64,000 nucleotides of DNA from Megascapheus bottae. Lineage: Eukaryota > Chordata > Mammalia > Rodentia > Geomyidae. The stretch covers positions 49,175,858 to 49,239,857 of the forward strand of contig JANJXV010000004.1 in NCBI GenBank assembly GCA_024803745.1, read 5' to 3'. The translations under genes and the position numbers were made by a program. Positions 35,723 to 46,673 of this stretch are shown here, piece by piece; position 1 is the stretch's first letter, and each line of letters begins with the position of its first letter. Under the pieces are notes generated by a model. It had not been told where the DNA came from. It saw only the letters and a program-made list of their open reading frames with translations, and ran no database searches.

Positions 35723-38700
35723 TAGGTTCTACGCACTTGGATCAAGAGTTTATTCTCTATGTCCATGTGCTCATAGAACTGTTAGGCTACTGTCTGAACA
35801 CTGGGTTTTAGCTGTCTCTAAAATCTTGTCTTGTGAAGCCAGATGTAATTGTGCAGTTCTCAGCTTCATTATAAACGTAGTTTACTTTTTGAATGACTTG
35901 AGAAACTAACTCAGTTTTCCCTTTTAGAGGCTAGTATTCCTACTTTACATTTTGTAAGAAATTTTGGATAGGCCTGGGAATGATTCAGTGCTAGAAATCA
36001 CATGATCTTTCCAGCATCCTTTTCCCCTTGCTTCCTGAAATATACCACTATGGATCTCTTAGCAAAAATGTGGCTCAATTTTTGCAGCTGAACATATTTA
36101 AGCACACAATTTATTATTGTCTTGACCTTGCCGTTCTTGACGTGAAGTGGGTATTAGGTACTGAAGATTATATTTACTATTTCACTGAGAGTGATTTCTA
36201 GTTCCTGTTGATATTAGTATAGGGTGACATGGTTGAACTTCAACAGGATTATGCTCCCAAATGGAAAGCCTGGAGTAACAGCTAGATATTGAGATATTTT
36301 TTTGTTGGTGTTGGCATTAGTCAGAAGGATTTAAAAGAAAATTGTAGCCACTATCATCTAGAAGTAAAAACACAGTGAAGAGAAAAAGAATGCATGTTAT
36401 AGTTAAAGGAAATGAACCGAGATTCCTAGGGCTTCATTTGGCAATATTTATTCACAAGTATGAATGTGCTATCGTTTTTATTTCACAGTTACATGACTGA
36501 TCTGCCCTGAGCAAGACACGCCATTTGAATTTTCAAGAACTGAGACTGCATTAGCTAAACTATCCATTTTCTTATACCAGAGTCTTTTAACTCATGGGAA
36601 ACTTGTTGAAAGACATGCTGGCATTAGCTCTTGTCAATAGTGTGACTTGATGGTAGACATGCCTAAAGTTAAAAAGGAAAACTAAACTAACGAATGAAAC
36701 TTTAGGAGGTATTAGAATGAGGAAGTGACCTTTTCTCATTACAAATAAATAATTATCTCATTAGATGACAATAAGAAGTGAAAGGAGTTCTCCCCTTATA
36801 GTCAGAGCAACATTTGCAAGTTAGCAGTTAAGGAAGCACTATTCAGTGACTCCATAATAATAAAGCAAGATGGTTTATATTATTCATAAAACACAGGATA
36901 TACTTTGTTTTGCTTTTAGCACCAGATACACTCTATAAATGCTAGATATTGTGTATGCATGCCTTTTGTCTTTGTTCAATGGAATGAATGCTAGAACAAG
37001 AAATAAGATGCAATTAGGATTTAAGTGTCAAATCTTAATTATTGCTAAGCATTAGGCTATTTTGGGGTTAAAGCATTAAATACTATGGTCTGCAATGAGT
37101 GATCTCTGTGAAACTAGGCAGAAAAACCCAGAAGATATGAAAAAGGAAGTACAAAATGAAGGGCCACCTCGATGGAGTAGCAGTTAGAGACAGAGAGACA
37201 GATAAATGTCTTATCTGAGAGGTGGTGGCTTATGAGCAATACTACCTATAGAATTAATTGATCCAAATTAGAATAAACACTGAATCTTCTCTCATAAACA
37301 ATATGCTCTTTCTGAACTTAAAAATGAGCAACATTTATTCCTTTCATAAATGCATTGACCTCTAAATAGATGTATAAATCATCCAACATTTCCACCTGTA
37401 GGTTTTACCATGTTTGTATAATATTAGTATGCCTTGGATGCCAGTGAAATAAACAAATAATCTGTAGCTTATTACAATTGTTTTCCTTCTAGCTAATGCT
37501 GTCAGAAAGAGAACCAAAGGGAGAAATCAGCATTTCAAACTGGAAATTGCTGGATGAAGCCAAAAGCTCCACTACCACGAACCAATAGGGATTAGAATCA
37601 GAGACAGAACTGAGAGGATCATAGGGGGCCATGTGAACTGCTTCAGGGAAGAGCAAAAGCTGGAGACTGCCAGAGGGCAAGACAGCTGGTAGCTGAAAGA
37701 GCATGGCAATAAAGCCATGTGGATAATCAAAGGAAAGCCACATGAATAACTGTTGGCTTCAGCAAAGCTGGGTACAGATGCATATGCAGCTAGATTTGCA
37801 TTGTGTTTGGAAGGAGTGTGAGCCGGTGCCATAGGCTGAAGGGTACTCCACCATTTCTACCCTTTTCTTTGTGCAGCAGTTATTTTGTTATTTTGTATTT
37901 TGTAGGTTTTTAACCAAATATTAAAAATTTCCCTTATGACTTGAATGCTATATTTATTGTACAATAAAATAAAACTTTTCAAAAATAATACATGTAATTG
38001 TATGTTTATCTGCTAGACATTGAGATGTAACTGATATAGGACTAAAAACAAATCAAATGCATGATAAGTGAGAAAATTATTTATAAGCATTGATGAAGAA
38101 ATAACCTGGCCTATTATCCTGGAGAAGAACAGACTCATAAGGAATGTTATACAGTGTCTACATTTATTTGTTCTTGTCAGCCTGAATATAAAACAAGCAT
38201 CATTGTTCCTCTGGACTGAGGAAGAAGATAATGGAGCATAATTATAGCACCTAAAGGAACTGGAAAATAAAACTGATGATGTTAATGGACCAGGCAAAAA
38301 GAGTTAAGAAGTGGAGCATCAACAATTCATTACTGAGCTTTCAAGTGAAAGCTAGTCTACCCATGTTCTAGCAAACCACCAGTAATCATACCATTGAGAG
38401 CAGAAGAGGCAACAATTTGGAGCAATGCTAAGAGATAATAACTGGGAGATAGGAGAGTCCACTGAGAATACAGAATAGATATACCAAGCACTCTGCTAAG
38501 ATAGAAGGAAACATGAGGTGCAGCGATATTGCCTTAGAGTAAGATCTGTTTATAGTGGTCATAAAAAATCATACTTAATTAAGCCCATTAGTTTTGTATA
38601 GGAAGACTGATCTAGAAAGCATTTTCTATACAAGAGCAGAAGCTTGATAAATACCTTGTATATTTCACAGGTTCATTTTGATGCTATATGAACATTAAGC

Positions 38701-38899
38701 CTAAATAATAAAGATGATATACCAATTATAGAGCTGTCTCTCCTAGTGGGGCAGCCAACAGTCATGAAAACACATGGTTTATGGTCTTTATAGAACACAT
38801 GAGCAAAGTCTGTCATATAACCAACATTTATGAGGTAATTTCAATTTGAAAATTGTTAAATGAGTTCTTGAAGAACACAAGAGAAACTGAATAGAAGGC
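35723..38899. other. Long stretch without recognised genes or repeats
   Basis: Mainly unique AT-rich DNA. Overlapping reverse frames at 37489-37832 lie in a moderately GC-richer block (37490-37880) but show no protein family. This block may be an old, unrecognised repeat. Confidence 0.4.
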
Positions 38900-39570
38900 T
38901 TGATGGAAAGATTAAAAAGTGAGAGTCTGGAAAAGGACAAAGTCAAAGCTCAACAAAATAAACACCAGGAAATAGGTACCTATAAGGAGAGAGGTGGGAT
39001 AAAGGGGAGAGGAATAGATGAATGAGGGGGTGGTAAGGGGAATATGCAGTCAAGAACTCATGGTATATAGCACAGAAATGTAAGGCAAGGGAAGATGTAA
39101 AGGGGGGGTTAGAATGATGAAGGGGAACAATAATCAACATGCATTGCATTCATGAACTGCTTTGTTAAAAGTATCCCTTTGAGCCAAAGAAGCATGGTAT
39201 CCTTAATATGCGGCTATTAGATCCAAACAGTACAAGAACAATGACTCAATATTTGTGTGCCCAATGCTATGGTATAGTATTGGAAATATAAACACAACTA
39301 CATAGACATAAAAATTTATGACTCTATAGGATAATGTTTTATAACATAGATTATTATGTATCTGTGACATACAAACCCTCGCCTAATTTTAATTATGTTC
39401 TAAAATCTAAGTGCCAGTGAGTGTATATAGATTCCTTTCTTGAATAATTGTTTGTTAAACATGTCATTTGAAATAAAATGTAAAAATCAAGATTAATAAA
39501 TTGTTTAATAAAAAAGTATCCCCTTTGTACAACTACTTAAAGGTACTAAATAGCTTTAAAATAAAAACAT
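38900..39570 (+). repeat. Purine-rich old repeat split by an L1 insertion
   Basis: 38900-39181 is G/A-rich like an L1 3' UTR. Its sequence resumes after the inserted element at about 39528 ('tacaactacttaaaggtact'), ending in an A-rich segment. Probably an old L1 3' UTR; family not established. Confidence 0.45.
39182..39511 (+). mobile_element. LINE-1 3' UTR fragment, third subfamily, with TSD
   Basis: Flanked by aaaagtatccctttg at 39167-39181 and a copy with one extra C at 39512-39527. It ends in an AATAAA-containing A-rich tail. Aligns with 8376-8626 and both parts of 49892-50213. Confidence 0.88.
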
Positions 39571-39689
39571 AAGAGAAACTGATTCTGAAATAAAATCAAT
39601 ATGGGTATTAGTTTTATTTTCAACATGAAAATATGTTTGGAATGAAACAGGTTAAACAACAATCAAGAGTTTCTAAAATAAGCATTTTT

Positions 39690-39805
39690 ATCATAATGAA
39701 TACATATATAAGAATATACTCACACACATATATGCACATATAAACATGGATAAATACATATATGTGAATGCAATATATTCATATACTCATATAAACACAT
39801 ATATA
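39690..39805. repeat. Degenerate TATACA/ACATAT repeat
   Basis: Imperfect alternation of ATAT and CACAT words; simple-sequence drift. Confidence 0.6.
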
Positions 39806-39827
39806 TTTGTGAATAAAATTATATGCT

Positions 39828-40050
39828 AAACTGTGTACCAACTACTTATACTCGTAATCCTAGCTACATAGGACACTGAGATCCTTGACCCTGGATGAAG
39901 AACATAATCTGCTAGATAGAAAAGTTTATGAGACCCTTTCCAAATCAGCAAAAAGTAGGTGTGGATTGGAGCTGTGGCTGAAGAAATAGAGTGCCAGTCT
40001 TGAGTAGAAAACTCACTGTGTTCAGGTCTCAGGACTGGTACCAAACTGAC
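39828..40050 (+). mobile_element. Diverged dimeric SINE
   Basis: 'ctcgtaatcctagctacata' marks the 7SL-like arm and 'tggagctgtggctgaagaaa' the right arm. An old copy. Confidence 0.75.
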
Positions 40051-40576
40051 ATAAAATTAAGTTCCCTTTGCCTTGTTTAGGATTTTCTGCCACTAACTGG
40101 CACATTCACTTTCCTGTCCTCTGAGTTTGTTGATAGCCTCTCCTACTAATGCAAATGAAGTGTCATTATTACATGGAAAAAAAGGAGGGATGGAGTTAAG
40201 TTGAGGAGTATGAGCAGAATAAGCAAAACAATAAGAAAATCCTGAGTTTTAAAGGCTAACACTGCCAAAAAAAATCCCAAATTTTACGTGGATAAAAAAA
40301 TGTACCTAAGCAGATATATCATGCTGGCTGAATTTTTAATCCAATGTATGCACATTATGTCAAGCTGTGTGAACACAAATATATAAACACATATCTTCAC
40401 CTTATGTATAATTTAGAGATAAAAAAGTGAACTCAAATAATTTGAAAAATAAAAGCAAAACCATGTCGAAATCTATACAAGGCTTACTGCTAAAATTTAT
40501 ATTCTGTTCATGGTATGATTGTAGATTCATAGAGATTCATGGTACAAAACTATATCATACCATATCTGAAGACATT
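40051..40576. other. Unannotated DNA
   Basis: No recognised feature. Confidence 0.4.
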
Positions 40577-40797
40577 CTTTTTTGGTCAGTCGTCGGACTT
40601 GGACTCAGGCTGGGCACTGTCCCTGAGCTCTTCGGCTCTAGGATACCACTCTACTTCGTTTGGAGCCTGCGCACCAGTTCCAGTTTTCTAATTGTTAATT
40701 GCAGATGAGTCTCATGGTCTTTAGTGCCCAGGCTGGCTTTGAATCTCCATCCTCATATCTCAGCCTTCTGAGTTGCTAGAATTACAGTCGCCCAGCT
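40577..40797 (-). mobile_element. Dimeric SINE (7SL-like + tRNA-like arms), probable TSD
   Basis: Full reverse dimer: 'gggcactgtccctgagctct', then 'gttgctagaattacagtcgc'. ctgaagac at 40566-40573 and 40802-40809, each followed by a near-identical (A)TTCT, looks like its target duplication. Confidence 0.88.
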
Positions 40798-40974
40798 AAA
40801 CCTGAAGACTTCTAAGAACACAGACAAATACAGATTATTGTAAAAATGATGAAACATTATACTCATTTGGCATAACTTTGCCTTACCTATGCAAAGTAGT
40901 ATGTTTGATGCTAAGTGTCCGGATAGAGTTTGAAGAGTTTTACATATTTGACATGCATATATAATGCCTAAATG

Positions 40975-41262
40975 AGCATATATACTATAGTCTATATACG
41001 ATGCAATATAGAGTATACTATACCATATATACATACTATATATACTATACTATACTCTATATAATATATCTATATTATATCTATATTATCTATAAATAAC
41101 ATATGTAGATAGAGCTATACTATAACTATACTATATATATCTAAACTATACTATATACTATACTATACTCTATATATCTATAATATATAGTAGAAATATA
41201 GTATATCTAAAGTATACTATAGTATATATACTCTATATAATATATCATATTTGTAATGTATA
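40975..41262. repeat. TATAC/TATAG-rich minisatellite-like tract
   Basis: Nearly 290 bases built from actat, tatac and ctata words on a purely A/T background with regular C and G. Internally self-complementary (ctatac against gtatag). Confidence 0.85.
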
Positions 41263-41485
41263 GTATTCAAGGCATTTATTCAATAGCACACATGGCTTGT
41301 ACACGGAAGAAATGTAATTATGATATTAGGAAAACAACAGGAATTTTGATTTGCTCAATAACGAATACTTGTACAAAATCTCAAGCTCTGTAAAATAAAT
41401 GGGTATTTCTTGAAAATAGTACAACATGTAAAAAGTAGTATTCACCAGTGTTTTCATGTAAATAGGAAAATAGTCTCCTTGGTGT
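41263..41485. other. Unannotated DNA
   Basis: Nothing recognised. Confidence 0.4.
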
Positions 41486-41516
41486 GTGTATATATATATA
41501 TACATATATATATATT
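41486..41516. repeat. (TA)n microsatellite
   Basis: A short interrupted TA run following a GTGTG stretch. Confidence 0.9.
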
Positions 41517-41533
41517 GCACTTCAAAAATGAGT

Positions 41534-41672
41534 ATTTTTTATTTATTTTTACTTTTTATTTTTTGTCCATCATGGGGTTTGAACTCTGGGCCTGGGCATT
41601 CTCCCTGGGCTCTTTGGCTCAAGGCTAGCACTTTACCACTTTCAGCCACAGAGACACTTCTTATTTTTCTCA
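41534..41672 (-). mobile_element. SINE right arm with T-rich (tail) side
   Basis: The reverse right arm ('ggggtttgaactctgggcct', 'cactttaccactttcagcca') preceded by the complement of an A-rich tail. The left arm is absent: 5' truncated. Confidence 0.85.
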
Positions 41673-41894
41673 TGGGCTGATGGCGGTGGTAGCGTTTCAC
41701 TGTGGTCCGGATACGTGTGGAATAGCCAAATGTGGGCTTCAGGTACATGTGAGGATGTCTTGAGAATGGAGCATGTTTTCACCCTTTTAAATAGAGTACA
41801 GTGGTGGGTGGACAGTGTACATGTGGACTTGCCAGGAAAGGAACTTATTATGCCCTGGTGACATTTAGTTTGGGGCAAGTGACTCAAATATGTG
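41673..41894. other. Non-repetitive, moderately GC-rich DNA
   Basis: A reverse 81-codon frame overlaps but has no family features. Nothing else recognised. Confidence 0.35.
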
Positions 41895-42042
41895 ATTCAA
41901 AAGGATGAGGATTCGAAGCCAGCTCAGGCAGAACCCCTCAAGACTCCCATCTCCAAAACACCAAAGGCCAGTCTGGAAGCCTGGCTCAGGTGGTAGAGTA
42001 CCAGCCAAGCAAGTACAAAGTTCTGAGTTAAAACTCCATTAC
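41895..42042 (+). mobile_element. B1 + ID-derived dimeric SINE, 5' truncated
   Basis: 'ttcgaagccagctcaggcag' is B1-like. 'ggctcaggtggtagagtacc' to 'gagttaaaactccattacca' is the ID-derived arm. It abuts the next SINE. Confidence 0.75.
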
Positions 42043-42312
42043 CAAGCTGGGCGAAGTGGCTCACGCCTGTAATTCTAGATACTCAGGAGACTGAGATCTG
42101 AGGATCTCAGTTCAAAGCCAACCCGGGCACTAACATCCACGAAACACTTATCTCCAATTAATCACCAGAAAACCAGAAGTGGCACCATGGCTCAAGGGCT
42201 AGGGAAATAGCCATGTGCTGAAAAGAGCTTAGGAACAGCACCCAGGCTCAGAGAGTTTAAGCACCACACAGACAAAAACAAAACAAAAAAATCCCCCAGT
42301 ATCAGCAAAAAA
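42043..42312 (+). mobile_element. Dimeric SINE (7SL-like + tRNA-like arms), well preserved
   Basis: Opens 'agctgggcgaagtggctcac', one of the clearest left arms here. The junction is 'atctccaattaatcaccaga', then the right arm and a mixed A/C-rich tail. Confidence 0.93.
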
Positions 42313-42817
42313 ATGCTAATGTAAAACACCCAAAGCTTTTTCATCACTACCACCTTTTCTGTCATCCCTTTCCTGACCTATGCTGTGATAGAAACAAACT
42401 GGCAGGGATGCTCAAGCTGCCTGTCACAGACAAGTTAACAAAAGAACCGTCACTGTAGGAGGGAAAAATTTAAAGGTAAGTTGGGAGATCTTTTCGCCAC
42501 CTCTGTCACTGGATAGGTAGGGAACTCTGAGCTGTAAGACCAGAAAAGAGGTAAGAGTTTGGAATACCTCCTCACCAGTGCTCAGAAGGCTGAGATCTGG
42601 ACCCTACAAAGGTTGAGGTAAAGGGAGTAAGGTAAATGTCTTAAGTTCCGGCTCTCACGAATTATGAGTTCAGTGACTGTAACAAAATATTTTTAAACCT
42701 TGGCTTCTACATTTTTAGCTTGTATTGACCTATAGTCTGTACTAAACCAAATAAATAACCTTGTCTGGTGCTCCTGTGCTGATAAGAGCCTTAAGTACCC
42801 TGGTCCACACTTAAAAA
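42313..42817. other. Unannotated DNA with a faint SINE trace
   Basis: Around 42575-42690 'tgctcagaaggctgagatct' hints at a decayed plus-strand SINE. No gene seen. Confidence 0.35.
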
Positions 42818-42912
42818 AAAAAAAGAGTCTCATGGCCTATCATGACTGGGTTTGCTTTGAACTGTAATCCTCAGATCCCAACCTCCTGAGAAGCCATGAC
42901 AGTGCCTGGTGA
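42818..42912 (-). mobile_element. 7SL-like SINE left arm
   Basis: Reverse B1-like arm ('gaactgtaatcctcagatcc') next to an A run at 42812-42823. Confidence 0.7.
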
Positions 42913-43066
42913 CATAATGAAGTATTTTAAACTAGCTAAAAACTCAATGATTACACTTTAATATTTTTTAAATTAGAGCTAGTCTGCTTCTGAATTAAGA
43001 AATTTCCATGCCTTGAGAATGGAAAGAACTTTAGAAGATTAGGAAGATTGTAGGATACAAAAATGT

Positions 43067-43760
43067 ACAGAAACAAGGACATACTAAATCCACGAGCACA
43101 ACGATGTGCATTGCAGCACTATTTACCATAGCAAAGATATGGAACCAACCCAGATGTTCCTTAGTTGATGAGTGGATCAACAAGATGTTGTATTTATACA
43201 CAATGGAATTCTATGCTGCTGTCAGAAAGAATGACATCGCCCCATTTGTAAGGAAATAAAAAGACTTAGAAAAAAAATCATATTAAGTGAAGTAAGCCAG
43301 ACTCAAAGGAACATAAACTCAGTGGTTTATCTCATTTGTCATAATCAGTAGGAACCTTGGGCTCTCCTAGCAGAGATTTACAATAGAACAAAACCTAGAT
43401 TCTTAAGGCCATATAGGATGATGCTAAATGAAAGGACCTCCAGGATATAGAAACAAAGGCCATAAAATGAGTGATTGTTGTCTTCAATGTACTATGTTAT
43501 CTCTCATCTCTTTTGCTGTCCCTTGGTTATCTCATATTGTTTCAGTATTTCACCTTGTTATCTGATATATTGTATATATGCTTTTTGTTTATTTGAAGTT
43601 GGATAGGGAAGGGAGAAAAACAAGATGAGGAGCGGTTGTGGGGAGAGGGAAATGGGGACCAAGACATGAGAAAGGGTACCAATGTATGTGAAATAATGCA
43701 CCTTCTACCTGGTGAATATAATGTAACCCTTTATTAATTACAATAAAATATGAAAAATTT
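43067..43760 (+). mobile_element. 5'-truncated LINE-1: ORF2 end and 3' UTR
   Basis: Starts at the equivalent of about 17255 of the long L1 and runs to the A-rich end. It reads most of the ORF2 C-terminus ('WNQPRCSLVDEWINK') with disruptions. TSD not resolved. Confidence 0.92.
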
Positions 43761-43799
43761 AATTATAAGGTAAATACTTGAGTAGAAAGATGGACTATA

Positions 43800-43889
43800 A
43801 TCTATGGCCATACCACCCTGAACATGCCCGATCTTGTCTGATCTCAGAAGCTAAGCAGGGTCGGGCCTGGTTAGTACTTGGATGGGAGA
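43800..43889 (+). pseudogene. 5S rRNA retropseudogene, 3' truncated, with 16-bp TSD
   Basis: About 89 bases match the mammalian 5S rRNA start to roughly position 89 of 121, with few changes: 'ggccataccaccctgaac', 'agctaagcagggtcgggcct' and 'ttagtacttggatgggaga'. The last 30 or so bases are missing and there is no A tail. The 16-base repeats at 43784-43799 and 43887-43902 differ at two positions and overlap the truncation point by three bases. 5' intact, 3' truncated and tailless fits the tailless retropseudogene class copied by L1 enzymes from Pol III RNAs. It keeps an internal-promoter-like region but is not a functional gene. Confidence 0.94.
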
Positions 43890-43902
43890 AATATGGACTG
43901 TA

Positions 43903-44109
43903 GAGTAATTATATTCTGGGCACAATACATAGTGTCATATCAACTTGTGTGTAATGATTCATTTAAAATAACATCTACTCATGTGTGTAGACAAGTCAGA
44001 CAATGTGCTTAGGCTCACTGAGCTTTTCCTTTTAGATGAGATGCTACAGGACATGACTGTATTTAATATATGAAAATAATTTTCCGGTACCCATGGGTCA
44101 ATTCTATAG
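43903..44109. other. Unannotated DNA
   Basis: No recognised feature. Confidence 0.4.
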
Positions 44110-44510
44110 CTACACAGCCTAGGGAGGAAAGTCTTTGAGACTTACCTCCAATGAAGCACGAAAAAATCTGAAATTAGTTGGGCACAGTGGCACTGGCCTG
44201 TAATCCTAGCTACTCAAGAAGCTTGAGATGTGAAGATCAAAGGTTCAAAGCCATTACAGGTACACAAGAACCTGAGACTCTTATGTTCAATCAGCCTCTA
44301 GAAAACGGGAAGTGGGGCTTCAGTCAGGGGTATGGTAATAGCCTTGAGCTGAAGAGCTCAGGGCCAAAGCCCTGGCCCAGAGTTCAAGTCCATGACCGCC
44401 AGCCCCTCCAAAAACCTGAAATTGAGCTCTGGTTCTAGTTGTAGAATGGTAGTCTTGAGTACAACTACTCAGGGATAATTCCCAGACTCTAAATTCAAGA
44501 TCCAGAAGAA
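44110..44510 (+). mobile_element. Older dimeric SINE interrupted by a younger SINE
   Basis: 44110-44161 ('ggaaagtctttgagacttac') is the end of a 7SL-like arm. After the inserted SINE, 44424-44510 continues with the matching right arm ('gagctctggttctagttgta'). The two halves join into one dimer if the insert and one TSD copy are removed. Confidence 0.82.
44176..44409 (+). mobile_element. Dimeric SINE nested in an older SINE, with 14-bp TSD
   Basis: Full dimer from 'agttgggcacagtgg' to the A-rich tail. The flanks aaaaatctgaaatt (44162-44175) and aaaaacctgaaatt (44410-44423) differ by one base. The insertion point is the A-rich junction between the arms of the older SINE. Confidence 0.93.
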
Positions 44511-44782
44511 ATATGTTAATTTGTACACTATAATGTATTTATATTTATATATTTATAATACTTTACTAGTGAAACTCTCTGACCATTAGCTGTCAGTGGA
44601 TGTCATAATATCCAGAGTATATTTTAAGAAACCAGGTAAACTGAGATGATGGATTTAGATAGATGGAAAACAATAAAAGGGATGAAACTGATCAAGATAC
44701 TTATAAAATGATACATAGGATATTAATCCTTCATAAAACTAAATATAATAAAAAATCTGATTTTAAAAATAGAAAATTTTGC

Positions 44783-45043
44783 AGGTCACAGTGGATCATG
44801 CCTGTAATCATAGCTACTCAGGAGGCTGAGATCTGAGGATCAAGATTCAAAATCAGCGCAGGCACTTCAAAGCCCAGACACTCTTATCTCCAATTAATCA
44901 TTAGAAAAGTGGAAGTGGGACTTGGCTCAATGGTAGGGTAGTAGCCTTGAGCTGAAGAGCTCAGGGACAGTGCCTAGGCCCAGAGTTCAAGCCTTATCAC
45001 ACACATGCATATACACACACACATACCCATGGGGAAAAAAAAA
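44783..45043 (+). mobile_element. Dimeric SINE with exact 12-bp TSD
   Basis: 'tcatgcctgtaatcatagct' (left arm) to 'cccagagttcaagccttatc' (right arm), then a tail in which CACACA and A runs mix. agaaaattttgc at 44771-44782 and 45044-45055 is an exact target duplication. Confidence 0.95.
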
Positions 45044-45090
45044 AGAAAATTTTGCTACTCAAACTGTGGGACCACTGAAAATAATGTCTA

Positions 45091-45623
45091 TGTAAGACTC
45101 CCGACTCAACGGGATGTCTACAGAAGGAGACCCTTCCCAAGGAACAACGAGGCCACGCAGTCGGATGCAAACAGCAAGAGGTTTATTTGGGTACACGGGC
45201 GTCCGGGGCAACAAAGTCTCCTAGAAGACTTGCGCGCCGAGGCTGGGGAGAGGGGAGTATTTATGGGTAGCTGAAGCGGGTTACAGAAGCAGAAGCATGG
45301 TTACAGGGTAGGGATTGGTTAATTCAAATGAGGCTGGGGGTTTATTCTGGGCAGTAGTGGAATTTTCCTTTTTGGCTAGAGAAGGGCTTACGTGTCCTTC
45401 TTCTGGTCATAACATGTTTTTCACATGCTCCTTATCCTACTCCTTATCCTGTTTATACAATTTCAGTTCTCGGTCATCCTGACCGTGAACATCTTGCTGG
45501 TTATTTTTCAATTTCTTTTTATAACTAAACTGCAGCTGCTACACAAAATGGAGTCACTTCTGCTATCCTGGGAATTACAGTTAAGGCAGTTAAAGCCATA
45601 CATTTCTCAGTCTAAACTCCACA
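45091..45623 (-). mobile_element. Solo LTR of a class I (gammaretrovirus-like) endogenous retrovirus
   Basis: On the minus strand the unit begins TGTGGAG at 45623 and ends CTTACA at 45091, the TG...CA ends of an LTR. U3 is followed by a TATA-like CATAAATACT near 45260. An AATAAA lies near 45185, followed directly by 'cctcttgctgtttgcatc', a hallmark of murine-leukemia-virus-like R/U5 regions. Unlike the surroundings it is CpG-rich. No internal viral genes, primer-binding site or polypurine tract adjoin it, so the provirus was probably lost by LTR-LTR recombination. I could not find a matching 4-bp target repeat, so the outer end positions may be off by a few bases. Confidence 0.85.
45170..45270 (-). 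promoter_or_regulatory. LTR core promoter and polyadenylation signal
   Basis: Read on the minus strand: a TATA-like CATAAATA, a GC-rich segment with several CpG sites, then AATAAA. The order fits a retroviral U3/R boundary. Present-day activity is unknown. Confidence 0.5.
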
Positions 45624-46447
45624 GTGCTTCAAAACAAATGAATTAAGGAAAGTTTCGTTGTCCTCATAATTTTGCTAAAAAGAAATAATAATAGTAGTAA
45701 ACAATTTTTCACAGAAAGAGAGACCAGAGATTTGTTACAATGACACATGTCTCAGGAGGAAAAGTAAATCAATTGAGGTGTTTTGAAGAACAGATCCTTC
45801 AAGAGACAGAGAAAAAATGATCCCTACCTGATGGAGACTTTGGCTTTTGACTCTATTAAACTGGCCATAAGTTTGAATTTTGGAAGCACAGTCTCATTGT
45901 GTAAGTTAACCAAATTCTTTATAACCTAGCATTTCAGTCTCATAAATGCAATAAAATTTCACATCAAAGAAAGAAGGTGATTTGTACGAAAGGGATTAAG
46001 TTTGGGGGGAGGAGTAGGACAAGTGATTTGTGAAAGGCTTGGTAGACTTCTGCCGCTTTCATGTGTAAGCTATCCTGTGAGCTTATTGCATCATTGCACT
46101 CAGCTGTCATCAGCAAGAGCACATCTGCTCTGCCACTCTAAACAACCTGCAGTTGGAAAGCAGGAAGTGCCGCACACACCATTCTGCTTTCAACATGGAC
46201 GCCAGGCTTCTCAGGTGATGAAAGGGGAAATTCCCTACTGAGAGGAAAGCCATTGCTTTCCTTTGTCTGTGGTGGAAACAAAACGTTTGTTTTTAATCAT
46301 TAAATGTGCATTGTGTGTTGTGGGCCTTAGTAGCTACAATGGTTTGTTTTGTTTTCTACTCACTTCTACAACTTGTATTGAAAATGCCATGTGGTCTCAT
46401 TATATTGGTTCATTTCTTCTATGTATTTTGAATGACTCCACTTGGAC
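45624..46447. other. Unannotated DNA
   Basis: No gene recognised. 46000-46240 is relatively GC-rich and repeat-free; its 79-codon plus frame has no family features. Confidence 0.4.
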
Positions 46448-46458
46448 GTAAATGGTTT

Positions 46459-46673
46459 GTTTTTTTTTTTTTTTTTTTTTTTTTTGGACAGTCTTGGTGA
46501 CTGACTGAACTCAGGGCCTGAACAGTGTCTTTGGGTTTTCCCTCAAAGCTAGTGCTCTACCACTGAAACCACAGCACCAACTTTTCTCTATGTATGTGGT
46601 ATGGAGGAATCGAACCTGGGTCTTCATGCATGCTAGGCAAGCACTCGACCACTAGGCCAAACTCCTGGTCCCT
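46459..46673 (-). mobile_element. Dimeric SINE: ID-like left arm plus shared right arm, with TSD
   Basis: A long T run (about 27 bases, the A tail) is followed by the reverse right arm and then the reverse ID-like arm ('tgcatgctaggcaagcactc', 'gaggaatcgaacctgggtct'). gtaaatggttt at 46448-46458 recurs as gtaaatgtttt at 46674-46684. The long tail suggests a rather recent insertion. Confidence 0.94.

Noticed and set aside
37489..37832. Two overlapping Ser/Leu/Pro-rich reverse frames
   Set aside because: They overlap in different phases, show no family motif and lack splice or promoter context.
43800..43889. Functional 5S rRNA gene
   Set aside because: The last third of the gene is missing and flanking TSDs show it is a retrocopy.
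45005..45274. 89-codon plus frame over the SINE tail and LTR
   Set aside because: It crosses the boundary of two unrelated mobile elements and is antisense to the LTR.
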